Shown here: in pieces, positions 40,869-48,470 of the stretch
Layout of the letters: each line of letters opens with the position of its first letter
How positions within the stretch are numbered: position 1 is the first letter of the stretch
Virus record (IMG/VR): IMGVR_UViG_3300046492_000612
Span: 1 to 54,733 of that record
Reading direction: 5' to 3' (one strand)
Source: a virus
Length of the DNA stretch: 54,733 nucleotides
Program-made: the position numbers and the translations under genes
Notes under the pieces: model-generated
The model's input: only the letters and a program-made list of their open reading frames with translations
Database searches by the model: none
What the model was told of the DNA's origin: nothing

Positions 40869-41072
40869 TTACAGGGCTGTGTCATCCCATAGCCCGGCGC
40901 GCGCTCTGTCTTCACGGTGAAGCTTGAAAGCGAACCTGGCGGCTTCCTCTCCAGTGCGAAAGTAGTGCACAGACCCGTCCCAGCTGGTCACGCGGTAGGC
41001 CCACCTCGCCCCTTCATTCCTCATATGCTGCGGCACGTCAGCGCCTTCTACAGGTTGAACTGATACACCCAT
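40869..41072 (-). CDS. Cassette copy 2, minus-strand gene: 67-residue protein
   Basis: Starts MGVSVQPVEGADVPQHM, then WAYRVTSWDGSVHYFRTGEEAARFAFKLHREDRA. Clear paralogue of the 63-residue protein at 40214. GGAG seven bases before the ATG. It converges on the pseudogene with five bases between the stops. Unlike its partner it is intact, so it may still be useful to the phage or host. Confidence 0.7.
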   Translation of the reverse strand: MGVSVQPVEGADVPQHMRNEGARWAYRVTSWDGSVHYFRTGEEAARFAFKLHREDRARAGLWDDTAL

Positions 41073-41123
41073 GGCAGCGCTCCGAAATCGACGCAGGAGA
41101 TTAGCATGGGTGCTTAGGCGGAT

Positions 41124-41435
41124 TCAAAAGGGCGCCTCCTCTTCTACCTTTTCCCACTCGTCCACACCTGGCGTTCCCGTCTTCTCCGGCTCTTCCCAGC
41201 GCACCAGCACGCTACCGTCGTCGCGGTACTCCAGCTCCAGCTCGTCGGTCGCGGCCATCTGGCTCAGCGCCTCCTCCCACTCCTGGTCCCCGTCGCTATC
41301 GAGCCGGTGAATCAGCACCCAGCGCTGCAGTTGCGCAATCGGGTGGTTGATCATCTCGGACACCCGCAGGCTCAGCCGCTCCATCCCTAACATTCCCTGG
41401 CGCTCCTGTTGCGCCGCCTCGCTCTGCACTGCCAT
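41124..41435 (-). CDS. DUF1654-type protein
   Basis: A 103-residue protein: MERLSLRVSEMINHPIAQLQRWVLIHRLDSDGDQEWEEALSQM, then ELEYRDDGSVLVRWEEP. This is the pattern of DUF1654, a family seen mainly in Pseudomonas and its phages. GGAGG lies six bases before the ATG. It runs away from the operator cluster at 41550, so it may be under the repressor. Function unknown. Confidence 0.8.
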   Translation of the reverse strand: MAVQSEAAQQERQGMLGMERLSLRVSEMINHPIAQLQRWVLIHRLDSDGDQEWEEALSQMAATDELELEYRDDGSVLVRWEEPEKTGTPGVDEWEKVEEEAPF

Positions 41436-41549
41436 ACCGCACCTCCAAAGCTGTATATCCATCCAGTAATGGCGGAAGCATAGCGGCGCGCGTAGGAAAA
41501 GTGAACGGGGCCTGAATGAAATTTCTTCGGCAGCGCCTTATAAAAATAA

Positions 41550-41593
41550 TTAGGCATTACCTATTTACAAGAGATTAGGCATTGGCTTATTGT
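41550..41593 (+). promoter_or_regulatory. Second repressor operator cluster with early left promoter candidate
   Basis: TTAGGCATTACCTA at 41550-41563 and TTAGGCATTGGCTT at 41575-41588 match the cro-cI operators. A plus-strand promoter fits around them: TTTACA at 41564, 18 bases, TATTGT at 41588. This would be the PL analogue for the plus-strand early operon. A minus-strand promoter for the DUF1654 gene may overlap. Confidence 0.6.
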
Positions 41594-41643
41594 TCACCCA
41601 TCGAGACGCCACAGCGACTCGCCAGGGCCTCAACAGACCCGCA

Positions 41644-41654
41644 GCTCTTTAACA
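41644..41654 (+). promoter_or_regulatory. boxA-like antitermination site
   Basis: GCTCTTTAACA, equal to the core of bacterial rRNA boxA, about 45 bases after the predicted early left start. A small hairpin CACC-ATCA-GGTG follows at 41668-41679 and might be a boxB-like element. Confidence 0.5.
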
Positions 41655-41679
41655 GCCAGCGCAACACACCATCAGGTGG

Positions 41680-41849
41680 GAAAGGTAGCTAGCACGCTCA
41701 TAGGCAGGAGCCTCCCTAAGCGTTGCCGTATCGACCTCGGATCTTGATGGGACCGCGATCAGCACTCGGAGCCGCACGACATACGGCGGCACGGTGGGCT
41801 GATCGACATGCAGTGAAATGGACCAGGTAGACGCCAGTTGCGTGCCTGG
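41680..41849. other. Gene-free leader of the early left operon
   Basis: No gene with a ribosome binding site is seen on either strand. It would be transcribed leader if the 41.56 kb promoter is real. Confidence 0.4.
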
Positions 41850-42218
41850 TTACTTGCGACGGCCAAGGCCGGGCGCACCACCCTTAAACACGGTGATTTC
41901 CGAGAAGTCATCGCGCTTTCTAGGGTGAATGCCAAGGTCAACATCGCGAGATCGGTCTTTACACCGCTGGCACATCACAGGATTCAAAAAGAACTCTGGA
42001 TCTGCTTTTGCAGGCTTCCCGCACTCTCGGCACGGCCTGATTTTCTGGCTTTGCGCGAATTTGGCGGACTCTTCAGCAGCTTTCGCTATGGCCTTCGCTC
42101 GCAGTTTTGATTGCTTGCGTGCCTGCCGCTTTTTTTCATTAGCGGCAGCCCTGTCAGCTTTTGCGTTGATCTTGATGAACGCTATGCGTAGCTGCTCCGT
42201 GAGCCAGTCAGTAGCCAT
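41850..42218 (-). CDS. Basic zinc-ribbon-like protein, unknown
   Basis: A 122-residue protein. The N-terminal half is a basic helix (ANEKKRQARKQSKLRAKAIAK), the C-terminal half has two CxxC pairs (RPCRECGKPAKA and PVMCQRCKDRSRD), a zinc ribbon outline. AGGGA seven bases upstream. It is on the minus strand inside the predicted left leader, so the left transcript would run antisense through it. It might bind nucleic acid. Confidence 0.65.
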   Translation of the reverse strand: MATDWLTEQLRIAFIKINAKADRAAANEKKRQARKQSKLRAKAIAKAAEESAKFAQSQKIRPCRECGKPAKADPEFFLNPVMCQRCKDRSRDVDLGIHPRKRDDFSEITVFKGGAPGLGRRK

Positions 42219-42279
42219 ATCCCATTCCCTTGAGCGATTGCTTCGATATTACTCGCCGCAACGCTTCCAGAACACCAAT

Positions 42280-42303
42280 AGGAGGAAGCAAGCCATGAAG
42301 TAG
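42280..42303 (+). other. Two-codon minigene-like site (ATG AAG TAG)
   Basis: AGGAGG, nine bases, ATG AAG TAG. A strong ribosome binding site serves a start followed by one codon and a stop. Lambda has similar bar minigenes in its left operon. It may instead be the start of a decayed gene, although only a short frame follows. Confidence 0.35.
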
Positions 42304-42444
42304 TCAGCGATTCACCAGTGCGGCGCAGAAAGCCTGAAGGCTGCGCCCAGTACCTAACAGGCAGCGGACAGCAGGGTCGTCGATGTCACCGCGCATTGGC
42401 CGGAAGGTAGGCCCACCCCAAGCAAGACACTGATTACGCAATAC

Positions 42445-42477
42445 CCCGGCCTGTCGCCAGTAGCGAGGCCGGGATTT
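42445..42477 (+). terminator. Terminator-like hairpin before the first left-operon gene
   Basis: CCCGGCCT and AGGCCGGG enclose a 13-base loop, followed by ATTTC. The stem is strong and the T tract poor. It could be a site of N-like control. Confidence 0.4.
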
Positions 42478-42531
42478 CACCAGGTGCCATTCAGTGAGTG
42501 GCATCCGGGAAATCAACCGGAGGGATTCGCA

Positions 42532-42723
42532 ATGGTTTACCGAAACGAGAAAGGCCAGTTCATCAACGAAACCGCTGCCATCAAGCTGGACCTGGAGTTT
42601 TTCATTTCTGAGTGGAAACGCTGGGCGGTACAGGCGCTGCGCAAGGGCGACCCGGCCGAGGCAAAACGCTGCTACGCGGAAATGACCGACTGCCGCAAAA
42701 AGTTGAAAGCGCTGGCTGCATGA
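42532..42723 (+). CDS. Small early protein, unknown
   Basis: A 63-residue protein (MVYRNEKGQFINETAAIKLDL, then WKRWAVQALRKGDPAEAKRCYAEM). GGAGGG upstream decides the start. First gene of the plus-strand early operon. Not recognised. Confidence 0.65.
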   Translation: MVYRNEKGQFINETAAIKLDLEFFISEWKRWAVQALRKGDPAEAKRCYAEMTDCRKKLKALAA

Positions 42724-42782
42724 CCGAACGATTTCTGAAGCGCCTGGGCGACCGGGCGTTTTGGAAATCTAGGGAGAGCAGC

Positions 42783-42968
42783 ATGAATAAGGTACTTCGC
42801 ATCACCCTGCGCGGCGAGCTGCAGGTATTTACCGACGGCGACCTGGCCGCCTGCGTCCGCGAGGCGAACAGGCTCAACGCAGAGCGCGGCTATACCAATG
42901 GCGTGCACGTCGTCGAGCTGGAGGACGGACAACGGATGACAGCGGCCGACTGCAAAGCTGCCGCCTGA
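42783..42968 (+). CDS. Small early protein, unknown
   Basis: A 61-residue protein starting MNKVLRITLRGELQVFTDGD, beta-alpha, with ANRLNAERGYTNGVHVVELEDGQ. GGGAGAG before the ATG supports this start. A longer form from 42720 (MTERFLKRLGDRAF) has an ATGA overlap with the previous gene but no Shine-Dalgarno; both may be used. Confidence 0.6.
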   Translation: MNKVLRITLRGELQVFTDGDLAACVREANRLNAERGYTNGVHVVELEDGQRMTAADCKAAA

Positions 42969-43158
42969 ACCATCCTCCTGCGCATTCAGAGAGTGCGCAG
43001 CGGGATGCGGAAGATTCTGCACCGCGCAATGCGGCCCCCTGCATTACCCCTACCCCAACCCATGCGACCGCATCGGCGGGTGCCAGGCTGGCTATTCACG
43101 CCCAGCTTGGTCCCTGCACGCCTGGCATCCGACCAATGCGGTCATGAGGAATAACCCC

Positions 43159-43581
43159 ATGGAACTCGGATATTGCGAAGGCGATACCTGCGGCCGGGAC
43201 GGCTGCGATGGTGCCATCGAATTGGAAAAGGTCACCAACTGTAGCTGCCACCTATCAGCTCCCTGCTGGGGGCATGAAAACGCCGACATGTGCTGTCGTG
43301 AATGCGGCTGGCGTGCGGCGGACGACCCTCTGTGCGTTCGCGAAATTTCCAGCATCAGCATGGGCGACTTGCCCTACGTCCAAACCAAGCCGCGAGTGCT
43401 TGACCCCACCAAGATCGACTGGGTGGCAAAGCTGCATAGCAGCAGCTCAATGATCAAGGAAGGCGTCTACCCGACCCACATGACCCGCGAGGAAGTGGAA
43501 AAGGAGGTGCGCGGCACATTCGGCGGTCGCTTCGAGCGATTCAAAGACGGCCACTTCAAGTACATCGCCTACACCGACTAA
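43159..43581 (+). CDS. Cysteine-rich early protein, unknown
   Basis: A 140-residue protein with nine or more cysteines in the first 60 residues (CEGDTCGRDGCDG, NCSCHLSAPCWG, MCCRECGW), suggesting zinc binding. The rest is polar. GAGGA upstream of MELGYCE. Not recognised. The 190 bases before it hold no gene. Confidence 0.65.
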   Translation: MELGYCEGDTCGRDGCDGAIELEKVTNCSCHLSAPCWGHENADMCCRECGWRAADDPLCVREISSISMGDLPYVQTKPRVLDPTKIDWVAKLHSSSSMIKEGVYPTHMTREEVEKEVRGTFGGRFERFKDGHFKYIAYTD

Positions 43582-43607
43582 CCCACCCAGCCGCCACGGA
43601 GGCGACC

Positions 43608-43835
43608 ATGAACGATTACATGCGCGAGAAGCTCGACCGGTTGATCAGCGACTCGCTTATCCCTGACCGGCTGATTGCGGAAGAAGATCTGGCCGAAGCC
43701 CGGGGCTACCTGGGCGGCCTGCTCGAAGGCGGGGCAATCTCCCCCGCTGAATTCACCGAGTTCCACCACCAGGTGCTGGCGGCTCAGCGTGAAGTTCGCC
43801 GCCGCATGATGGAAAAAGTGGGGATCGCAGCATGA
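43608..43835 (+). CDS. Small helical early protein, unknown
   Basis: A 75-residue protein (MNDYMREKLDRLISDSLIPD, LLEGGAISPAEFTEFHHQVLAAQREV). Helical and charged. ATGA overlap with the next gene. Not recognised. Confidence 0.65.
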   Translation: MNDYMREKLDRLISDSLIPDRLIAEEDLAEARGYLGGLLEGGAISPAEFTEFHHQVLAAQREVRRRMMEKVGIAA

Positions 43836-44050
43836 CGACGCCGATCGTGAAAACCCTGATTGACGAGCAGGTGGACGAGCTGACCCTCGACGCCGCCCTA
43901 CAGCTCCCTCGCGAGACGCTCGTTCGTGACCTGCGCAAGCCGGTCAAAGGTGCCTGGGTACTGAGCGAACCACATCTTCTTCGCGACAACAGCGCCTTCA
44001 TGGAAGGCAGTTGGGGAATCGACCCTCGCGGCAGGCTGGTGGAACTGTGA
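43832..44050 (+). CDS. Small early protein, unknown
   Basis: A 72-residue protein (MTTPIVKTLIDEQVDELTLD, ending GSWGIDPRGRLVEL). Overlaps its neighbours by ATGA and GTGA. Not recognised. Confidence 0.6.
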   Translation: MTTPIVKTLIDEQVDELTLDAALQLPRETLVRDLRKPVKGAWVLSEPHLLRDNSAFMEGSWGIDPRGRLVEL

Positions 44051-44163
44051 CCCGATACCAGAAAGCCAAGCGCATCGCGCTGTGGCGCGGCTCAGGCCTC
44101 GCTATCTCCCTTTTCACCCTCTTGATGACGCTCAGCGCACTGGCTGGTCGCATCACTTCCTGA
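44047..44163 (+). CDS. 38-residue membrane protein with GTG start
   Basis: Reads MTRYQKAKRIALWRGSGLAI and then a hydrophobic stretch to RITS; the helix spans about residues 16-34. The GTG overlaps the previous stop (GTGA), so translation is probably coupled. Function unknown. Confidence 0.5.
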   Translation: MTRYQKAKRIALWRGSGLAISLFTLLMTLSALAGRITS

Positions 44164-44171
44164 GGTGCCCC

Positions 44172-45491
44172 ATGGATGACGCATCAGTCTACGCCGAAAG
44201 CGCCCAGGCGCGGGAGATGGACCGGCGCTTCGATCTTGATCAGTGGGGGAATCCCCGAGTCAATTCGGAGCCACTGTTCCACAGCTACGACGCGGCCGCC
44301 GCTGTTGAGCGAGAAGCCGCCTACGTCAAAACCCGCTCGAAGCGCATCCAGGCAGCAATAGCTCAGATGGAGCTGGTCTGCCCGCCACCACAACCAATCA
44401 ACGATGGCGCCCCGCACGGAGCGCGAGGAACTGACATGTCCGAAGCAAAGGAACTGGCCGAAGTGCCGCCGGCGGAAACCGCCCTGCAGGTCTTCACAAC
44501 GGAAAAGGGTCTTGAGCCCTGGCTGCAGCAGGTTCGCGTCAACGTCGACGAATTCCAGAAGACCCTGCCCGAGCTGACTACGCAGAAAGGCCGAGACCGG
44601 TACGCGTCGATGGCGCACCAGATCGCCAAGTCCAAGACCGCCTTGGAAGCCGTCGGCAAGGCCCTTTCCGCGAAGCAGAAGGAGCTCCCGAAGAAGATCG
44701 ACGCCGAGCGCAAGCGGGTGTGGGACATGCTGGAGTCGTGGCAGAAGGAAGTCCGCAAGCCGCTGGACGACTGGCAGGCTGCCGAAGATGCGCGCATTGA
44801 TGGTCACAAGGACAGCATCAACTGGCTGTCCGGCCTGACTGAAGGCCTTGGTGATCTCGAATCGCAGCAGATCAGCCAGCGCATCGACGAGGCTGAGGCG
44901 TTCGTGATCGGCGCCCACCTGGAGGAATTCGAAGCCGATGCCGCCAGGGCAAAGGACGCATCGCTCGTAACCCTGCGGACCTCCCTCGCGGCGCGGCAAA
45001 AGCACGAAGCCGAGCTGGCAGCAATCGCCAAGTTCAACGCCGAGAAGGCTGAGCGGGAGAAGGCCGAGCATGAAGCGGCTATCGCTCGCGAAGCGGCCGA
45101 GAAAGCACAGCAGGAAGCTCATGCCAGCGCCGAGGCGGAGCGTACTGCGGCGGCGAACAGAGAGCAGGAACTGCGCAACAAGGCCGAGCAGCAGGAATTG
45201 CAGCTGAAGCTGCAGGCTGAGCAGGCAGAACGGGCAAAGTTGCAAGCCATTGCCGATCAGGAAGCCGCGGCAGAGAAAGCGCGCCTCGATGAGATTGCCC
45301 GTGTCGCAGCGGCCGCCGCTGAGGAAAAGCGCCAAGCCGCCGCGCGCGAAGCCGACAAGGCCCATCAGGCCAAGATCAACCGGGCAGCGCTGGAAGCGTT
45401 TGTCGCTGGCGGTATGACCGACGCCTGCGCCCGCCAGGCAGTGACCTTGATCGCCCAGCGCAAGATCCCCGCCGTCTCCATCACCTACTGA
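44172..45491 (+). CDS. Long coiled-coil early protein, unknown
   Basis: A 439-residue protein. From about residue 88 it has a helical domain (LQVFTTEKGLEPWLQQVRVNVDEF, TLPELTTQKGRDRYASMAHQIAKSK), then a long A/E/K/Q-rich coiled coil (residues about 290-410) and a C-terminal helix domain (INRAALEAFVAGGMTDACARQAVTLI). The last part resembles the end of phage proteins found with recombination genes. A second start at 44436 (MSEAKELAEV), with GAGGA upstream, would make the common 351-residue form; the first 88 residues may be a separate fused peptide. Confidence 0.75.
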   Translation: MDDASVYAESAQAREMDRRFDLDQWGNPRVNSEPLFHSYDAAAAVEREAAYVKTRSKRIQAAIAQMELVCPPPQPINDGAPHGARGTDMSEAKELAEVPPAETALQVFTTEKGLEPWLQQVRVNVDEFQKTLPELTTQKGRDRYASMAHQIAKSKTALEAVGKALSAKQKELPKKIDAERKRVWDMLESWQKEVRKPLDDWQAAEDARIDGHKDSINWLSGLTEGLGDLESQQISQRIDEAEAFVIGAHLEEFEADAARAKDASLVTLRTSLAARQKHEAELAAIAKFNAEKAEREKAEHEAAIAREAAEKAQQEAHASAEAERTAAANREQELRNKAEQQELQLKLQAEQAERAKLQAIADQEAAAEKARLDEIARVAAAAAEEKRQAAAREADKAHQAKINRAALEAFVAGGMTDACARQAVTLIAQRKIPAVSITY

Positions 45492-45500
45492 GCCATCCAC

Positions 45501-45647
45501 ATGAGCCTATCACCACGCCAGGCGGCCCGCGCTGACTGGGCCTCGGTGGGCGCCTTCACGCCGGAGAAATTCGCCGGTGACGCCCGCCGCGAGTACGAAG
45601 ACGAAGCCCGCAAGATCGAGCGGGAATGGGACAACCAACCTTACTGA
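45501..45647 (+). CDS. 48-residue early protein, unknown
   Basis: Starts MSLSPRQAARADWASVGAFT, ends EWDNQPY, acidic and helical. It sits snugly between the coiled-coil gene and the Sak4-like gene, nine bases from each. No close Shine-Dalgarno, but the fit and codon pattern support it. Confidence 0.5.
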   Translation: MSLSPRQAARADWASVGAFTPEKFAGDARREYEDEARKIEREWDNQPY

Positions 45648-45656
45648 GGTGCCGCC

Positions 45657-46286
45657 ATGGCAACTGTAACCCTGATCCTAGGGAAGTCCGGGAGCGGCAA
45701 GAGCACCGCCCTGCGCAACATGAACCCCGCCGAGGTGGCGCTGATACAGGTGATCGGCAAGCCGCTCCCGTTTCGTGCCTCAGCGGTGTGGAAGCCCTAC
45801 ATCACCGATGACCACGCCAAGATCATCGGCGCCTGCAAGCGCACGGCGCGCAAGATCATCGTCATCGACGACTACCAGTACGTGCTGGCCAACGAATTCA
45901 TGCGCCGCAGTCAGGAAAAGGGCTACGACAAATTCAATGACATCGGCCGCCACACCTGGGACGTGTTCGATGCACTGCTTAAGCTGCCGGACGACGTCCG
46001 CGTGTACATCCTCAGCCATACAGAGGAAAGCGAGACCGGCCAGATCAAGATGAAGACCGTCGGCAAGATGCTCGACGACAAGATCACCCTGGAAGGCTTG
46101 GTGACCATCTGCCTGCGCGCCATCGTGCAGGACGGCCATCACTATTTCTCCACTCGCAACAACGGCTCAGACACCACGAAAGCCCCGATGGGCATGTTCG
46201 AAGACGACATGATCGATAACGACCTGGCCGCCGTCGACGCTGCGATTTGCACCTACTACGAAATCACCCCGGCCCAGGCCGCATAA
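45657..46286 (+). CDS. Sak4-like RecA-fold ATPase
   Basis: A 209-residue protein with Walker A GKSGSGKST (residues 9-17) and Walker B KIIVIDDYQ (66-74), then YILSHTEESETGQIKMKTVGKMLDDK. Phage ATPases of this size and pattern are of the Sak4 type, single-strand annealing or recombination proteins that work with an SSB. The next gene encodes an SSB-like protein, which supports this. The exact subfamily is not certain. Confidence 0.78.
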   Translation: MATVTLILGKSGSGKSTALRNMNPAEVALIQVIGKPLPFRASAVWKPYITDDHAKIIGACKRTARKIIVIDDYQYVLANEFMRRSQEKGYDKFNDIGRHTWDVFDALLKLPDDVRVYILSHTEESETGQIKMKTVGKMLDDKITLEGLVTICLRAIVQDGHHYFSTRNNGSDTTKAPMGMFEDDMIDNDLAAVDAAICTYYEITPAQAA

Positions 46287-46298
46287 GGAGCACCACCA

Positions 46299-46955
46299 AT
46301 GTTCAACCTCGACGCGAACGCCGCGCGCTCGGCTGACAACAAATCTGCCTTCATCGACGAAGCCGGCAAGTACATCGGGAGCTTTACCCGTGCCGAATAT
46401 ATGGAGAAGACGGAGACCGGTTCGACCGGTATCGGCTTCACATACAAGACGCGTGACAGCGCTGAAGCCCAGTTTTACGTCAACCTGACCTACCAACAGG
46501 GCAAGCGTAACGAAGGCGGTTTTGCCACGCTGAACGCCATCATGGCCTGCATGCAGCTCCGCACCGTCGGCGATCCGAAGCCGATGGAAGTCGAGAAGTG
46601 GGACAAGGATGCTGGCCAGCGCGTGAAGGTGACCGTACCAAGCTTTGCTGAACTGACCAGCAAACCGGTAGGCCTGCTGATTCAGATGGAAATCGAGAAG
46701 AGCAGCATTACCGGCAACCCTCGGCCGACAATCTTCGCGCCATTCAGCGCTGAGTCAGAAAAGACCGCGTCGGAGATCCTCGATCCCCGCTGCACCGCGC
46801 CGGCCAAGCTGGAGAAGATGGTTCAGCAGATCGCGAAAAAGCCGGTAGTTGATCGCCGGCCGCGCGATTCGTCCGGCTCGGCGGGCCAGTCGCACAGTTA
46901 TCAAGAAGGCCCGCGCGACGACGCGCCGGACTTCACAGACGAAATTCCATTCTGA
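46299..46955 (+). CDS. Phage single-strand DNA-binding-like protein
   Basis: A 218-residue protein starting MFNLDANAARSADNKSAF. The body is beta-rich (GIGFTYKTRDSAEAQFYVNLTY, VGLLIQMEIEK). It ends with a disordered stretch and the acidic tip DFTDEIPF, which is the SSB tail that binds partner proteins. Directly after the Sak4-like gene, with an exonuclease next. No close similarity to E. coli SSB is claimed. Confidence 0.78.
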   Translation: MFNLDANAARSADNKSAFIDEAGKYIGSFTRAEYMEKTETGSTGIGFTYKTRDSAEAQFYVNLTYQQGKRNEGGFATLNAIMACMQLRTVGDPKPMEVEKWDKDAGQRVKVTVPSFAELTSKPVGLLIQMEIEKSSITGNPRPTIFAPFSAESEKTASEILDPRCTAPAKLEKMVQQIAKKPVVDRRPRDSSGSAGQSHSYQEGPRDDAPDFTDEIPF

Positions 46956-46966
46956 GGCCTTAACCG

Positions 46967-47638
46967 ATGACCGCTTACATTTTTGACAGTGAAACTACCG
47001 GCCTCATCCAGCCGCAACTGGTTGAGGCAGCCTGGCTTCGACTGGAAAGCATCCATGACCCGGTGGTGTCTGGAACTTTCCTTCAGCGCTACAGGCCCGC
47101 CAAGCCGATTGAGCTTGGTGCGCTGGCAACCAGCCACATCCTCGACGAGGAACTGGTGAACTGTCCGCCCCATGACTCTTTCGGGTTACCCGCCGATGTC
47201 AGCTACCTGATCGGCCACAACGTCGACTACGACTGGGGTGTCATCGGCCAGCCGGATATCAAACGCATCTGCACCCAGGCGCTCAGTCGCAAGCTCTGGC
47301 CGCTGGCTGACTCGCACAGCCAGTCGGCGATGATCTATCTGCATTACCGAAGCGAAGCGACCCATCTGCTGCGCAATGCCCACGCCGCGCTGGACGATGT
47401 GAAGAACTGCCGCCGGCTGCTGGTGGCGATCCTCAACCAGCTGGAGTCGAACCTAGGCCGCCCGGTGGAAAGCTGGGAAGAGCTCTGGACCATCTCCGAG
47501 GATGCGCGAATCCCGACCATCATTGGTTTCGGCAAGCATAAAGGCATGGCCTTCACTGATCTGCCCGGTGATTACCGCGCCTGGCTGATGCGCCAACCTG
47601 ACCTTGACCCATTCGTGCGGAAAGCGCTCGAGCGCTGA
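46967..47638 (+). CDS. DnaQ/ExoX-like 3'-5' exonuclease
   Basis: A 223-residue protein of the DEDDh exonuclease group: YIFDSETTGL (Asp7, Glu9), LIGHNVDYDW, HAALDDVKNC. The C-terminal GFGKHKGMAFTDLPGDYRAWL is the extra domain found in E. coli ExoX. It trims DNA 3' ends. With the Sak4 and SSB-like proteins it makes a recombination or repair set. Confidence 0.88.
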   Translation: MTAYIFDSETTGLIQPQLVEAAWLRLESIHDPVVSGTFLQRYRPAKPIELGALATSHILDEELVNCPPHDSFGLPADVSYLIGHNVDYDWGVIGQPDIKRICTQALSRKLWPLADSHSQSAMIYLHYRSEATHLLRNAHAALDDVKNCRRLLVAILNQLESNLGRPVESWEELWTISEDARIPTIIGFGKHKGMAFTDLPGDYRAWLMRQPDLDPFVRKALER

Positions 47639-47648
47639 TGGTGAATCC

Positions 47649-48026
47649 ATGATCGACCCACAAATCCACGCAGGCGCCCAGCGCCAAGCCGAACTGGAGG
47701 CCGCAAAAGCGGCCTTCTTCATGTCTGGAGGCCAGGTTCAGGAATGCGGCCTGTGCGAGACAGCCCCGCACAAGCCCGCCAGCTGGAATGGTGCCATCAC
47801 CCAGCGCAAGGACGCGCGCCGCAGCTTCACGGAGAAGGAGCGGCAGTTGGCGGGCCTCATTCGGGGCTACGCACTGGTCAAGACCGCTCACGGCGACGTC
47901 CGGCGCACTGCGGTTGAAGTGCGCAACAAGCTGCGTACCGACGGCGAGAAGCTGACAACCCCGCAGGTCGAGCAGATCGCCGCGAAGTTCCAGATCGTGC
48001 TGGCGTTCGGCGGGAGCAAGTTTTGA
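47649..48026 (+). CDS. Early protein with CxxC, unknown
   Basis: A 125-residue protein starting MIDPQIHAGAQRQAELEAAK, then VQECGLCETAPHKPASW and a helical C-terminal half (KLTTPQVEQIAAKFQIVLAFG). Not recognised. The ATG is 11 bases after the exonuclease stop. Confidence 0.6.
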   Translation: MIDPQIHAGAQRQAELEAAKAAFFMSGGQVQECGLCETAPHKPASWNGAITQRKDARRSFTEKERQLAGLIRGYALVKTAHGDVRRTAVEVRNKLRTDGEKLTTPQVEQIAAKFQIVLAFGGSKF

Positions 48027-48107
48027 AGCGCCCACCACGTCGCCCGGCCTGGCAGCGACGGCAAGAGCAATTCCACCTCCAACCCAGCGGCTTGAAGGAG
48101 CCTGACA

Positions 48108-48470
48108 ATGGAAAAAGCACCCTCTGGAGTCGTGACCCTTCCCGACTGGATGAAGTCGGTCAAGAAGCTCTACAACACCCGCAGCGGCGGGAAGTACCAG
48201 CCTGAAGATGTGGCACTCTCGTTCGCGCTGAGTCTGCGCAACCACGACAGCGCCGACGAGCTTCGGGCGCTGGCCCATCGCTTGGTGGACAAGGTCTGTC
48301 TGGAGAGCCAGCCGAGCATGCGGCGCCTGGCGCGCGAGCGTGACGACGCCCTCGTGTTCGACGCGGCCCTGCGGATCATCAATCGCGTGTGCGACCTGAT
48401 GGGCTACGGCCCGGGCACCCAGTTCAAGCGCAACGGAGACCGCCATGGCGATGAATCAGCAGCAGCGTGA
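48108..48470 (+). CDS. Early protein, unknown
   Basis: A 120-residue protein (VVTLPDWMKSVKKLYNTRSG, LARERDDALVFDAALRIINRVCDLMGYG). Helical. AAGGAG upstream. It overlaps the next gene by 26 bases in another frame. Not recognised. Confidence 0.65.
   Translation: MEKAPSGVVTLPDWMKSVKKLYNTRSGGKYQPEDVALSFALSLRNHDSADELRALAHRLVDKVCLESQPSMRRLARERDDALVFDAALRIINRVCDLMGYGPGTQFKRNGDRHGDESAAA

Noticed and set aside
42304-42516. Minus-strand 70-codon frame before the left operon
   Set aside because: It covers structured leader DNA with strong hairpins and has no ribosome binding site.
48023-48205. 60-codon frame with TTG start
   Set aside because: Most of it overlaps the better gene at 48108 in another frame; arginine-rich shadow composition.
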